Shown here in pieces: positions 1 through 11,000 of a stretch of 64,000 bases of DNA. A program made the translations under genes and the position numbers. Position 1 is the first letter of the stretch; every line of letters starts with the position of its first letter. The notes under the pieces were generated by a model. The model did not search any database. It saw only the letters and a list, made by a program, of their open reading frames with translations, and was not told the DNA's origin. The DNA comes from Albula goreensis (Eukaryota > Chordata > Actinopteri > Albuliformes > Albulidae): the NCBI GenBank assembly GCA_022829145.1, contig CM040742.1, forward strand, positions 6,879,538-6,943,537. The letters are read 5' to 3'.

Positions 1-937
1 AGATTGCCATGATTGATTACAATTACTTTTGCAGTCTCCAATTTTCTGTTTGTTCATTCTAAGATGAAAAGGCAAATCAAGATCAAAGAATCTGCTTCGT
101 GAAGTAGTTTAAGGATGCAAGTTCAAAATAGGAAATACAAAAATCCCCTGACTGAGTCAGTTGCTTAGCGAATTGTATGCATTATTCCAGTTTTTTTTCT
201 TTCTTTGTTTTGTCTGAAAAAAAAAACAAAAAGTTTTCCAGAGTTTGTTTACATTTTAAATAAAAAATTAAGAAAAATTTCACCAGATTCATTTTTTTAA
301 ATTAAATTGATTCTTTATTTTTAATTAGTTTGCGATCTGGGTCGAAAAAAAAATACTGGGGGTCCAAATTCAGCACGCAGACCATCATTTGCTGATCGCT
401 GCTATACAATCTAAATGATAAACCTGCTTGGGTTTAATTGTGTTCTTTTTTAGATGTTGATATGATGAGTAATCATTCCTTCTGAGCCACAATTCATATT
501 GTCAAGTCATAGAAACATTATCCTCAATCTCAAGGTATAGATTTGGTAAAATGATATCACTCGTGCACGCATGTAAAGAAAAAAATACTTCAGTTTTTAA
601 AAAATCAAATGCTTGGATAGTTAATGCGTTTTAGCTGACACATTGGTAGCTTTTTATTACTTCATATTTGCAAGCTATTGGTTTTTAACATTTGAATCAT
701 TAAGAACACATTGAGCAAACAAACATTTCTTACTGTAATTTTGTTCAATTATGAACAATACATGGTGGTCTGTGTTCTCATAAATCATACAAATAACTTG
801 AGAAATGGAGCTCACATACAATCACAAATTCCAAACTAAACAGCAAATAATATAATACAAGGTTAGTGTTACAGAACTTGCCACTGCAGTGCTAGTTGTC
901 ATGGTAACCCAGCTATGAGTTACATTTGGCCTACAAC
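1..937. other. AT-rich flank, probable PSMD10 3' UTR and downstream DNA
   Basis: No coding exon or repeat can be supported here. The stretch lies downstream of the PSMD10 stop codon on the - strand, so part of it is probably 3' UTR. I could not pick a poly(A) site with confidence. It is AT-rich with several poly-A and poly-T runs. Confidence 0.4.
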
Positions 938-3900
938 TCAGCCTTCTACCATTTTTCTGAGAAGGGACCCAAGCCCCCCTTTAGCGATCTGCAGGGGCGT
1001 CTTCTCCTCCTTGTTTTCTATGTAGATGCTGGCACCGTGTTCCACCAGCAGCTTAGCCACTTCCACACGCTCCTCATCACAGGCCAGATGACTGAGGGAA
1101 TATCCACAGTGTTACATGTTATTCAGAGTACAGAGATGGGCAGGAAATTTGGAAACTAAGCCGCATAAATGAGCTACGTGCATCAAAAAAAGAATAAAAA
1201 CATTGATGCAATGCATTTACCACACTTTATGATTTTGTTCATGAACATTCATTCACTTGTAGAAATCATATTTGTACAACTAGAAAATGAGGACAAAACA
1301 TAGCAGGTTTTATATGCAAAAATTAATTAGAAAGTATTGGTTTAGCCAGTGTGCTAATTTTCAAAATTCCACAAAAAGCATCTAAAATGGTAGCTGCCAA
1401 AGAATATACAACTATTCATGACATTGAACAAAGAATACTAATTTCAGTAATGCACTTTATAGAATATCACCAAGAATGAATGATGCAAATAAAGCACATC
1501 TGAAACTTGAAATATGTTGGGTTGACACAATACAGTCTCTGATGTTTTTGCACAGCTCAACTTTCACATTTACAAAATAAACTCATGGTCAATGAAATAT
1601 TCAAATTTGCAGAATATATTGCAGATAGAATGGAAGGTAACTATTTTGACTACTAAAAAACAAACACATGCACAATATACCCACACAATAAGTAAACCAA
1701 TGGTAGCCATGTTCACACAAAGATTGGAACTATGGAAAAGTATACCCAACTTCTTTCAAAGGTGAAAAAATAGACGTAGCAACTTCAAAGACTAGGAGGT
1801 CTAGTCATTTATCGTATTACATTTGTGTTTGTATGTCTGTGACTACTGCTTTCTCTCTCTTCTCCCAGACCTAACTTCACCTTGAGATACCACTGCTATC
1901 AGGAAATTCTATTGGCTAATACATACAGTCTGAAATGGATGAATGGAATTCACCATTAGCAGGACACAGTTCTAAAAATAACTGGTTTACACATTAACTG
2001 TAATTAATTAACTGGTATTTCTCTAATGGGTGCAGAGTTGCTTGGTCTAATTTCTTGCTTTTAACATGAACTAGATACCTGTTTCCTTAGACCCCAGGCA
2101 CTGCATTCACTGGTCTTAGCTTTCGTTAAGCAGATATCCACTTACTGCATACAGAGGAATAGAGATGGTGCAGGTGGGTTGGCCCAGTACTGGGTAAGTA
2201 ATCAAAAGGGCTTAATTGTGGGTCATGTGACTGTGTATTGATTAGGGTTTTATATGTGATATAAATGTAGATTTTTATAGTTACACATTCATATATGGCA
2301 TTCTTCTCAAAGAAAGTGGGGCAGGGAGCTTAAATCTATACTGTGTGCCAATTCCCACAATCCACAATTTGCCCATTCACAGAACAAACTAATAGAACTT
2401 GAAGTACACTATAAGGGAGGACCCTCCATGCAGAACTTATGTACACCCTTTCCCCTGTCACACAAACATAAGCATTTTACCCACTACAATGTGGCCAAGT
2501 GTCCTCTGCAGTCATGCGCACTAGTAGAACACAGGTATAATATTGTTTAGGGTGAGCACAGGTTTTTGTAATTATCTGACACACAGGGACTTACAGTGCA
2601 GTGTTTCCCTCTGAGTCCTGGATATTAGTGGAGGCACTCTGGCTGAGGAGAAGCTGGATCAATCGATAGTTCCCTTTTGCTGAAGCTCTGTGCAAGGGCG
2701 TGGACTCCAGTTTATCGGTGACATTGGGGTCTGCTCCATTTTCCAACAACATCACAGCAATCTGTTGGATGACAATAAGAACTGAAGCTTTGGAAAACCA
2801 CATTACTACATAATGAGGTTAACCTCTGTTTGTGTGCTGGAATTGCAGGATGCCAAATTAACATATAGTGTTAGTATAGTTAAATGAACATAATGACATA
2901 TAAATACATTTCCCTCGGCCGATTTAATTTTTCCAGTGTTCCTCCTTATTTGACTTCACAAAACTGAACGGTTGTAATTTTCATTTTTTGAAGTATGTAG
3001 AGACTGCTATTGAGAAGGCAAAACTTACTTTAATAGTTGATGGGTAGAACTATTAAAAAAACAGTTGATTAATCAGTAGATTATTATTCTTGTTGTTAGG
3101 AAACATACATTTTTACAGCAATTCTGTTTAGTGTGTACATTTTCAACATCAACTTTGTCAATTTTTAACCTGCAATCTGCAAACACCAATAATTTCACAT
3201 TATGGGTTAAAAACAGTTCTGTCTGAACATTTATTTCAGGACATAAGAATACAGATTTTCCCTAATGTTCAAGCTTGAAATATTGCTCACTGTCTGTGGT
3301 ATTTGTGTTTGTTGTTCAATTTCATCAAGGGTGCACATAATTCTGGAGTCCACAGTAATTAATGTTATAATGTCAGCGTTCTTTGCTTTTTTCCCCATTT
3401 CGAGAGCAAATGTTACAGGTGAAGAGAACAGATGGGAAGTGGAATCACCGTACCTCATACCGGTCTTTGGAGGCGGCGTAGTGCAGCGGTGTGCAGCCGT
3501 TGTGGTTGACAGAGTTAATCTGAGCTCCCTTGGTAATCAGGGCTCTGACTATCTCATCCCTCCCTGCGGAGGCAGCGATGTGTAGCGGGCTCCAGGATGC
3601 CTTAAAGACAAACAGAAGCTGTAATTACGGCGCCACAAAAGGAACGAGTCATTTACATTACATTTAAGGCATTTGTCAGACACTCTTATCCAAAGCGACT
3701 TACAAGGAAAAGTGCATATGAATGGTACAAAACAGTTCAAAGATCCATCGAGGTGTAAAGTCCCAAGTGCCAAAGGTGACAGAGTAGATCAGGACCCCCC
3801 CTGTAGACTAACCTAGTAAAGGAGAAAATTAAATCAACAACAACCTATGTTAAAAACAAATGAAAGTTAAAAATGAGTACAGATAAGTGCAGTGAACATT

Positions 3901-5424
3901 ACAAAGAGAAAGGGAGGGAAGGGGAGAGGTGCAGCCTGAAGAGGTCAGCCTTCAGTCTGTGCTTGAAGGTGGCCAGTGTCTGTGCCGTTCTGACCTCCAC
4001 AGGAAGGTCATTCCACCACTGGAGGATGTTTAATACTTTGAAGCATTTTTCCTTCACTGCCAAGTGAATTTTCGTCTGGACACGTTTAGAAATACCAAAG
4101 GAGAATGCGGATACCCAAAAGAGCTCTGTCAGATATTGTAAAGAGTAGGGGTAGCCCTTTAATTGGACCGATAACAAAATGGAGTACAGGGGAACGTTTT
4201 CACACACCTTTCCACTGTTCTTTCAAATACTTCATGATTATATAGTGCTTTGCTGTACCCTTACCATTGTCTTTACACACTTTGTAATTGCTGCATACAC
4301 ACAGGAGACAACCCAAAAGGAAAAAAAGACACTTCCTTCTTTTTTTTCTGAGGAAGGTTTTTAAGGCAAAACAATAACAGAATTGATTAATATTTTACAA
4401 AATGAATTTCATTTTGAAAGTGGCACAGTAAGCAGTCGATGATGTAAAAATGGTTGGCCTCTAAGGGGTGTTTGTTGTAATTATCAGTCTGTAAGTGACG
4501 CCAGAATGCAGTTCCGGAAAGACAATGCTAGAGCAGAATAATAATAAAGGTTTTTCACATCCAGTGATTTTCGGTTTAGCCATGGTGTAAGAAACTGGAG
4601 TCCAGAGTTGTGCTGTTTGACAGACAAGCAACTCCATAGACCTGTTCTGTTACACCTGTGATGACAAAAAGATTTGTTACATACAAAGCTGTGGACACAA
4701 GTGCCCAATACTGCGGTCAGAAAAACAAAACGCTTCCATTTCACATTAAATTTATCCTCTACTGGTTACCGTTAAACAGCTAAAATCACGCGTTTTGACT
4801 TTAACAATATTTGTGCTTATTTTTCACCCTTACTTCAACTATTCAATTAAACAAGGTACAAGATTTACACTCACATCATCCTTAAGATTAACCTCGACTC
4901 CAAGATCCAAAAGAAAGTATACTATGTCACTGTGACCGGCAGAACACGCCCAGTGTAGAGCAGTTCGGTGATCCTGTAAAGCAAGAGCACAAAGAAACCA
5001 TTGGGAATAAAAATAATCTCACTATAATTTGCCACTTTGGCTACCAAGTAGCAAATTAGATTAAAAGAAGAATTTGTCCATAGCCTATCAGTATTTGAAC
5101 AAGCCAACTTGGCAAAAGATGGAGAACTTAAATGCAAACAAAAGCATGCATAAGGTGGCTAGCTACTTTGACAGTAAATCGCTGGGAAGCGAATCGGTAT
5201 GATATTTCTTATCTAGCCATCTCTCGACATGAATTTGCAGTTGGTGTAAATCATATGCAAATAGAAACATATTAATCTAACTCATGGATTTTGGATCACT
5301 AAATTATTCTTACCTGGTCCGTTTTAGAAGCCAGTGATTTATTGGATAAAATACATTTTTTTAACTCTTCAAAGTTCCCAGTATATGCTAAATTGCACAC
5401 CTCCAAGTTGGACACACCTTCCAT
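938..5424 (-). CDS. psmd10: 26S proteasome non-ATPase regulatory subunit 10 (gankyrin)
   Basis: Five coding exons: 5424-5314, 4973-4875, 3600-3454, 2761-2595 and 1091-938. All have GT-AG borders and compatible phases, giving 225 codons plus TGA (the human protein has 226 residues). The protein is almost wholly ankyrin repeats: DHRTALHWACSAGH (exon 2), SWSPLHIAASAGRDEIV and GCTPLHYAASKDRYE (exon 3), STPLHRASAKGNYRLIQLLL (exon 4) and LHLACDEERVEVAKLLVEHG (exon 5). Known role of the family: a chaperone that binds the C-terminal domain of the ATPase PSMC4/Rpt3 during base assembly of the 19S particle, with additional binding to MDM2 and RB in mammals. The start is the ATG in MEGVSNLEV, matching the family N-terminus. 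No frame breaks were seen. Introns 1 and 3 hold nothing recognisable; intron 2 holds a LINE fragment. Confidence 0.96.
3654..4230 (-). mobile_element. L2-type LINE 3' fragment in PSMD10 intron 2
   Basis: Read on the - strand, the right-hand part encodes a decayed reverse-transcriptase C-terminus (WNDLPVEVRTAQTLATFKHR, then LKADLF), the WN-LP...FK..LK..LF signature common at the end of CR1/L2 ORF2. The left end is the usual fish tail: TTGTAAGTCGCTTTGGATAA, then GAGTGTCTGACAAATG and an A/T-rich end. It is 5'-truncated, as is normal for LINE copies. Exact borders are approximate. Confidence 0.7.
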
Positions 5425-5451
5425 TGCTTACCTTAGCTAACAAATTTAAAC

Positions 5452-5510
5452 AATAAACTTCCGGTGTCATAAATGAGAGTAAATTTCAAAATGAAAGTGA
5501 ATCCTTTCTT
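5452..5510 (-). promoter_or_regulatory. Likely PSMD10 core promoter with ETS site
   Basis: On the - strand, 30-50 bases upstream of the PSMD10 ATG, there is TTATGACACCGGAAGTTTATT. ACCGGAAGT is a consensus ETS/GABP site, typical of TATA-less housekeeping promoters. Upstream lies CATTTTGAAATTTACTC. Placement just before the start codon supports a promoter; the transcription start itself is inferred. Confidence 0.5.
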
Positions 5511-5650
5511 ACTATCAGACGTTTCATTTTTACTAATTAATGAATAAAAATTAATATTCTCATATAAAATATGTTAAATGTTAAAAATAAATATATTTTG
5601 TTATTTGTTGTATATTGTAGCGCAATTTTATGGGTTTATTGATAGTAATA

Positions 5651-5695
5651 TATTTTACAGGACTTTATTATGACGATCGTGAACCGGGAGTACTT
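5651..5695 (+). promoter_or_regulatory. Orphan copy of the shared TTATTATGAC-N9-CCGG element
   Basis: The + strand carries ACTTTATTATGAC, nine bases, then CCGGGAGTACTT. The same element with the same spacing sits just upstream of TAF13 and CCHCR1. Here it points away from PSMD10, about 230 bases from that gene's ATG, so it may drive a divergent transcript. No clear + strand reading frame follows. The ETS core has one mismatch (CCGGGAGT instead of CCGGAAGT). Confidence 0.4.
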
Positions 5696-6240
5696 GAGTT
5701 GACGCAGGACATTTAACGCCACAGAACAAGAAAATGTTTAAAAGCTCTGTCCGCTAGCAGCACGAAGAAGCTTCTAGCAGCTATAAACCCATGAAATCCG
5801 TCAAAATAAAAGCCCCCCGGTGAACTAAATGATTGTTATGGGACTCGTTATCTCTAAATCGCGGTTATTTTTGTAATTGAATGTTGCAAAAATATTGCAT
5901 GTTAGTATTTTGCAACATCACAGTAGTGCCTTTTATTACTCTAGGGAGTATCTTGCCTATTTGGTTGATGAAATTGTGTTTCTTCATTTGTCTGAGGTGA
6001 GAAGAGGTGTGGTGGTAGACATGAGGCTTACACTACAGCAGATTTAATGTTCAGACATAAGAACGTGATACGTTTTATACTCAGTTTCGTCGGTAAAAAG
6101 GCGTGTTTAGTGCAGAGTCACAGAGGGACTGCTGCAGCCTTGGAGCCAACTGCAGCGGGAGGACCATTTTTACCTTCAGAAACGCTAGATGGCACCGTAC
6201 GGCGAAATTAAAACTTAAAATTGGGGAATGTAGAATAAGA

Positions 6241-6885
6241 TTATAATTTCAAGGGAAATGTGAGATTTTGATTTAGCTCAAGGGAACGAGTCCACCAAGT
6301 TGCAGACTTGATGCAGTGAAAATGCCCAGATTCCACCACATCTTCCTGTTCACAGGCAAGATAAATGCATCCGAACTGGCATGGGAGTGAGTGTTGCTCA
6401 TAGGAACAGCTGTTTAAACCAACAAGGTATTGGTAATTATTAGTGAAATTAAGGAGTGCTGTTGTTGGTTTTTAATCAACCAGGACTAAGATTCTGGTCA
6501 TCCTCCCATATGCAATATGGACACCCCACGCAACTACAACAGGCGTCTTCATCACCATGGTTTCTCTCACTAACTTCCAAGTGCAAGTGTGGTCCAATTA
6601 AAAAATATTCTGGTCTCTCCCTAGCTTCTTCCCCCTGGATTTTGAGCATCTTCTCCTGTTCTTTTGCTTCTGCATCACATCCTCCTGAGACAAAACTGCA
6701 AGTGGAAGTTCCCAGGGCGGATCATTTCACGAATTGGACCGCAGCCCTGGTTCTAGCAGCCGGGAGAACATGCAACTCCTTAGGAGACTAGAGGCACAAT
6801 TCGAAATGAGAATCTCAGATACTTGTACACAATCATTTTCCTTTATCGGACTTGTTGAATCTGCGATATCCTCCGGTGATGCCGC
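6241..6885 (-). other. Weak candidate exons of a Cys-rich protein, unrecognised
   Basis: Three - strand open stretches look more protein-like than the surroundings. Stretch 6885-6727 contains SPEDIADSTSPIKEN. Stretch 6721-6476 has an ATG giving 57 residues and the cluster DACCSCVGCPYCIWEDD. Stretch 6409-6241 follows a usable acceptor (TTTAAACAG) and contains CSYEQHSLPCQFGC and ESGHFHC before TAA. Spaced Cys and His residues suggest zinc binding. I do not recognise the family, the first two stretches are in different frames with stops between them, and no good donor joins them. This could be chance or a decayed gene. The rest of 5.7-8.0 kb shows no supported gene. Confidence 0.2.
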
Positions 6886-8047
6886 TCAGGCAGCGCTGGT
6901 TTCTCCTTTGACTCCGTTGACCATCACGTAGGTTGCACCTAGTTAAAAAACAACATTACTTTGTAGTAGTCACCCCATACCCAACACACACACACAAATT
7001 ACAGATGATATTGGAACTCAAGGCTCAAGGCTACATTTTATGTATGGTATAGGGATGTATATTGCTGGTGTTTCTTTACTTTTATTCTTTTGACTTTACT
7101 TTGTCTTTCTGTGTAGTTTTTGCTTTGTGTTCTTTACACAGTCTTATAATTTAAAAATTGAAGTACTCAGCATTGCATTTACCTCCCTCCAAACTGTGTC
7201 AGACAAGCCTATCAGTGACAGTTGGGTCCTTGTTTTGTCTCAGATGGCAGAGATCTCGCAGGAGGAGGGACAGAGCTGCAGAATTGGAGCTGTATTCAAA
7301 GACGATGTGGTTAGTCAGTTACTGTCTCTTTTCATAGGAAACAGGGATGGTAGTCTCACAAAAAGCCTTACAGAAGTAATTACTGGTGGTAGCTCACAAG
7401 GTAGAGTGACAGCTCTAACAAACGCCATGCAACGCAAACATGAAAACATTCTTAACACATTGAGCTTACGAATACACAACAACTGTGGTGCAATAATTTT
7501 AATAGTCAAACTAAAGGAAAATAGTCGTAATGCTCTGAAAATACAATGTCTGGATTCTTTATGATACTTTTTGGAGCCATGTAAAAGTCCTTATGCCTCT
7601 GTTGGGGGGGGTTGGGACAAAAAAACTGATTTGACATTACTCCATATGATAGGAACATTCTAAAGTTTAATTCATAATTTTGATTAAAAAGAATATGAGG
7701 AGTTCAGCTCATTTCAGCAAAGTCCATGCAGAGTCCAGTCCACAATTGCGGTGATCCAGTCCGGTAATTCTGAGTCCCCCACTGCACTAGATAATCATGA
7801 AGTCCAGGTCCTAGCAGTTGGGAGAAAATGCAACTGGTTATGAGACCTTTCTTGTGAAAAATCAACCATAATCCTTCTAATTAATTATGATACTTATGGC
7901 AAAGAAAAAACAGATTTAAGATTACTCTCGTTGACACCTGACTTATTCTTAAAGTTTTTAGTACTCTCAAGGCAGATGTGAGGTAACGCAATACGCACTC
8001 TGAGCATAAGTTGATGGGGCTTCAGATGCTAATGGAATTTGAGGAAA

Positions 8048-8053
8048 TTTATT
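8048..8053 (-). terminator. AATAAA poly(A) signal nested with the stop codon
   Basis: On the - strand the last codons AAG ACA CAA TAA run straight into A-T-T, so the stop codon TAA lies inside an AATAAA hexamer. It is the nearest canonical signal to the end of the coiled-coil gene. Whether it is used is not known. Confidence 0.35.
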
Positions 8054-11000
8054 GTGTCTTTCCAATGCTAGAGGCTGGCAGGTTCGTTCCGCAGCCTCTA
8101 GGAACAGCGGCGCTCTCACTGTCCATTATCATTTTGTCAAGCTTCTTCAGGTCTTCCTCCAAATTCATTTTCACACTGCTCTCAACTTTTTCGCAGTGAC
8201 AAGCTATGGTGTCAAATGACATTCTGCCAGTTGACAAAAGTTTCTGAAGATCGGGCAGATCTCGAGGTACTTGCTTCCTATTGTTTTCTCTGCCTGCTCC
8301 ATGATTGTCTTCTTCCAAGTTCATTTTCATACTGCTCTCAACTTTTTCGCAGTGACGAGCTATGGTGTCAAATGACATCCTGCCGGTTGACAAAAGTTTC
8401 TGAAGATCGGGCAGATCTCGAGGTACTTGCTTCCTATTGTTTTCTCTGCCTGCTCCACGATTGTCTTCCTCCAAGTTCATTTTCACACTGTTCTCAACTT
8501 TTTTGCAGTGATGAGCTATGGTGTCAAATGACATCCTTCCGGTTGACAAAAGTTTCTGAAGATCGGGCAGATCTCGAGGCACTTGCTTCCTATCGCCTTC
8601 TCTGCCTGCTCCACGATCGCCTTCTCTGCCTGCTCCACGATCGCCTTCTCTGCCTGCTCCACGATCGTTTTCTCTGCCTGCTCCACGATCGCCTTCTCTG
8701 CCTGCTCCACGATCGCCTTCTCTGCCTGCTCCACGATCGTCTTCTCTGCCTGCCCCACGATCGCCTTCTCTGCCTGCTCCACGATCGTCTTCTCTGCCTG
8801 CTCCACGATCGTCTTCTCTGCCTGCCCCACGATCGCCTTCTCTGCCTGCTCCACGATCGTCTTCTCTGCCTGTTCCACGATCGCCTTCTCTGCCTGCTCC
8901 ACGATCGCCTTCTCTGCCTGCTCCACGATCGTCTTCTCTGCCTGCCCCACGATCGTCTTCTCTGCCTGCCCCACAATCGTCTTCTCTGCCTGCCCCACGA
9001 TCGCCTTCTCTGCCTGCCCCACGATCGTCTTCTCTGCCTGCTCCACGATCGCCTTCTCTGCCTGCTCCACGATCGCCTTCTCTGCCTGCCCCACGATCGT
9101 CTTCTCTGACTGCTCCACGATCATCTTCTCTGCCTGCTCCACGATCGCCTTCTCTGCCTGCTCCACGATCGCCTTCTCTGCCTGCCCCAAGATCGTCTTC
9201 TCTGCCTGCCCCACGATTGTCTTCTCTGCCTGCTCCACGATTGTCTTCTCTGCCTGGTCCACGATCGTCTTCTCTGCCTGCTCCACGATCGTTTACTCTG
9301 CCTGCTCCATGATCGTTTTCTCTGCCTGCTCCACGATCGTCTTCTCTGCCTGCCCCACGATTGTTTTCTCTGCCTGCCCCACGATTGTCTTCTCTGCCTG
9401 CTCCACGATTGTCTTCTCTGCCTGCTCCACGATCGTGTTCTCTGCCTGCTCCACGATTGTCTTCTCTGCCTGCTCCACGATTGTCTTCTCTGCCTGCTCC
9501 ATGATCGTTTCTCTGCCTGCTCCACGATCGTCTTCTCTGCCTGCTCCACGATGGTCTTCTCTGCCTGCTCCACGATCGTGTTCTCTGCCTGCTCCACGAT
9601 TGTCTTCTCTGCCTGCTCCACGATTGTCTTCTCTGCCTGCTCCATGATCGTCTTCTCTGCCTGCTCCACGATTGTCTTCTCTGCCTGCTCCACGATCGTC
9701 TTCTCTGCCTGCTCCACGATCGTGTTCTCTGCCTGCTCCACGATTGTCTTCTCTGCCTGCTCCACGATCGCCTTCTCTGCCTGCTCCAAGATCGTCTTCT
9801 CTGCCTGCTCCACGATTGTCTTCTCTGCCTGCCCCACGATTGTTTTCTCTGCCTGCTCCACGATTGTCTTCTCTGCCAGCTCCACGATGGTGTTCTCTGC
9901 CTGCTCCACGATTGTCTTCTCTGCCTGCTCCACGATTGTCTTCTCTGCCTGCTCCACGATCGTCTTCTCTGCTTGCGCCACGATCGTCTTCTCTGCCTGC
10001 TCCACAATCGTGTTCTCTGCCTGCTCCACGATCGTCTTCTCTGCCTGCTCCATGATTGTCTTCTCTGCCTGCTCCACGATTGTCTTCTCTGCCTGCTCCA
10101 CGATTGTCTTCTCTGCCTGCTCCACGATCGTCTTCTCTGCCTGCTCCACGATCGTCTTCTCTGCCTGCTCCACGATCGTTCTTCTCTGCCTGCTCCACGA
10201 TAGTCTTCTCTGCCTGCTCCACGATCGTCTTCTCTGCCTGCTCCACGATCGTTTACTCTGCCTGCTCCACGATCGTCTTCTCTGCCTGCTCCATGATCGT
10301 TTTCTCTGCCTGCTCCACGATCGCCTTTCTGCCTGCCCCATGATTGTTTTCTCTGCCTGCTCCACGACTGTCTTCTCTGCCAGCTCCACGATTGTCTTCT
10401 CTGCCTGCTCTACGATTGTTTTCTCTGCCTGCTCCACGATCGTCTTCTCTGCCTGCTCCACGATCGTGTTCTCTGCCTGCTCCACGATTGTCTTCTCTGC
10501 CTGCTCCACGATCGCCTTCTCTGCCTGCTCCACGATCGTCTTCTCTGCCTGCTCCACGATTGTTTTCTCTGCCTGCTCCACGATTGTCTTCTCTGCCTGC
10601 TCCACGATGGTGTTCTCTGCCTGCTCCACGATTGTCTTCTCTGCCTGCTCCACGATTGTCTTCTCTGCCTGCTCCACGATCGTCTTCTCTGCCTGCTCCA
10701 CGATCGTCTTCTCTGCCTGCTCCACGATCGTGTTCTCTGCCTGCTCCACGATTGTCTTCTCTGCCTGCTCCACGATCGCCTTCTCTCTGCCTGCTCCACG
10801 ATCGTCTTCTCTGCCTGCTCCATGATCGTCTTCTCTGCCTGCTCCACGATCGTTTTCTCTGCCTGCTCCACGATAGTCTTCTCTGCCTGCTCCACGATCG
10901 TCTTCTCTGCTTGCTCCACGATCGTCTTTTGCCTGCTCCACGATGGCCTTCTCTGCCTACTCCCACGCCTCGTCTTCTCTGCCTGCTCCACGATCGTCTT

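Noticed and set aside
3899-4207. - strand frame as a host gene
   Set aside because: It is the decayed C-terminus of an L2-type LINE reverse transcriptase with the LINE tail beside it.
7127-7564. 145-codon + strand frame as a protein gene
   Set aside because: It starts in ordinary AT-rich sequence, shows no recognisable domain, and only a ~70-base core has splice-like borders.
8216-9647. Long + strand reading frames across the minisatellite (LLCLLHDR and FSACSTIV repeats)
   Set aside because: They exist only because the 24-bp unit lacks stops in any frame. They have no unique flanking coding sequence, whereas the - strand GAGREDDR frame joins unique sequence at both ends.
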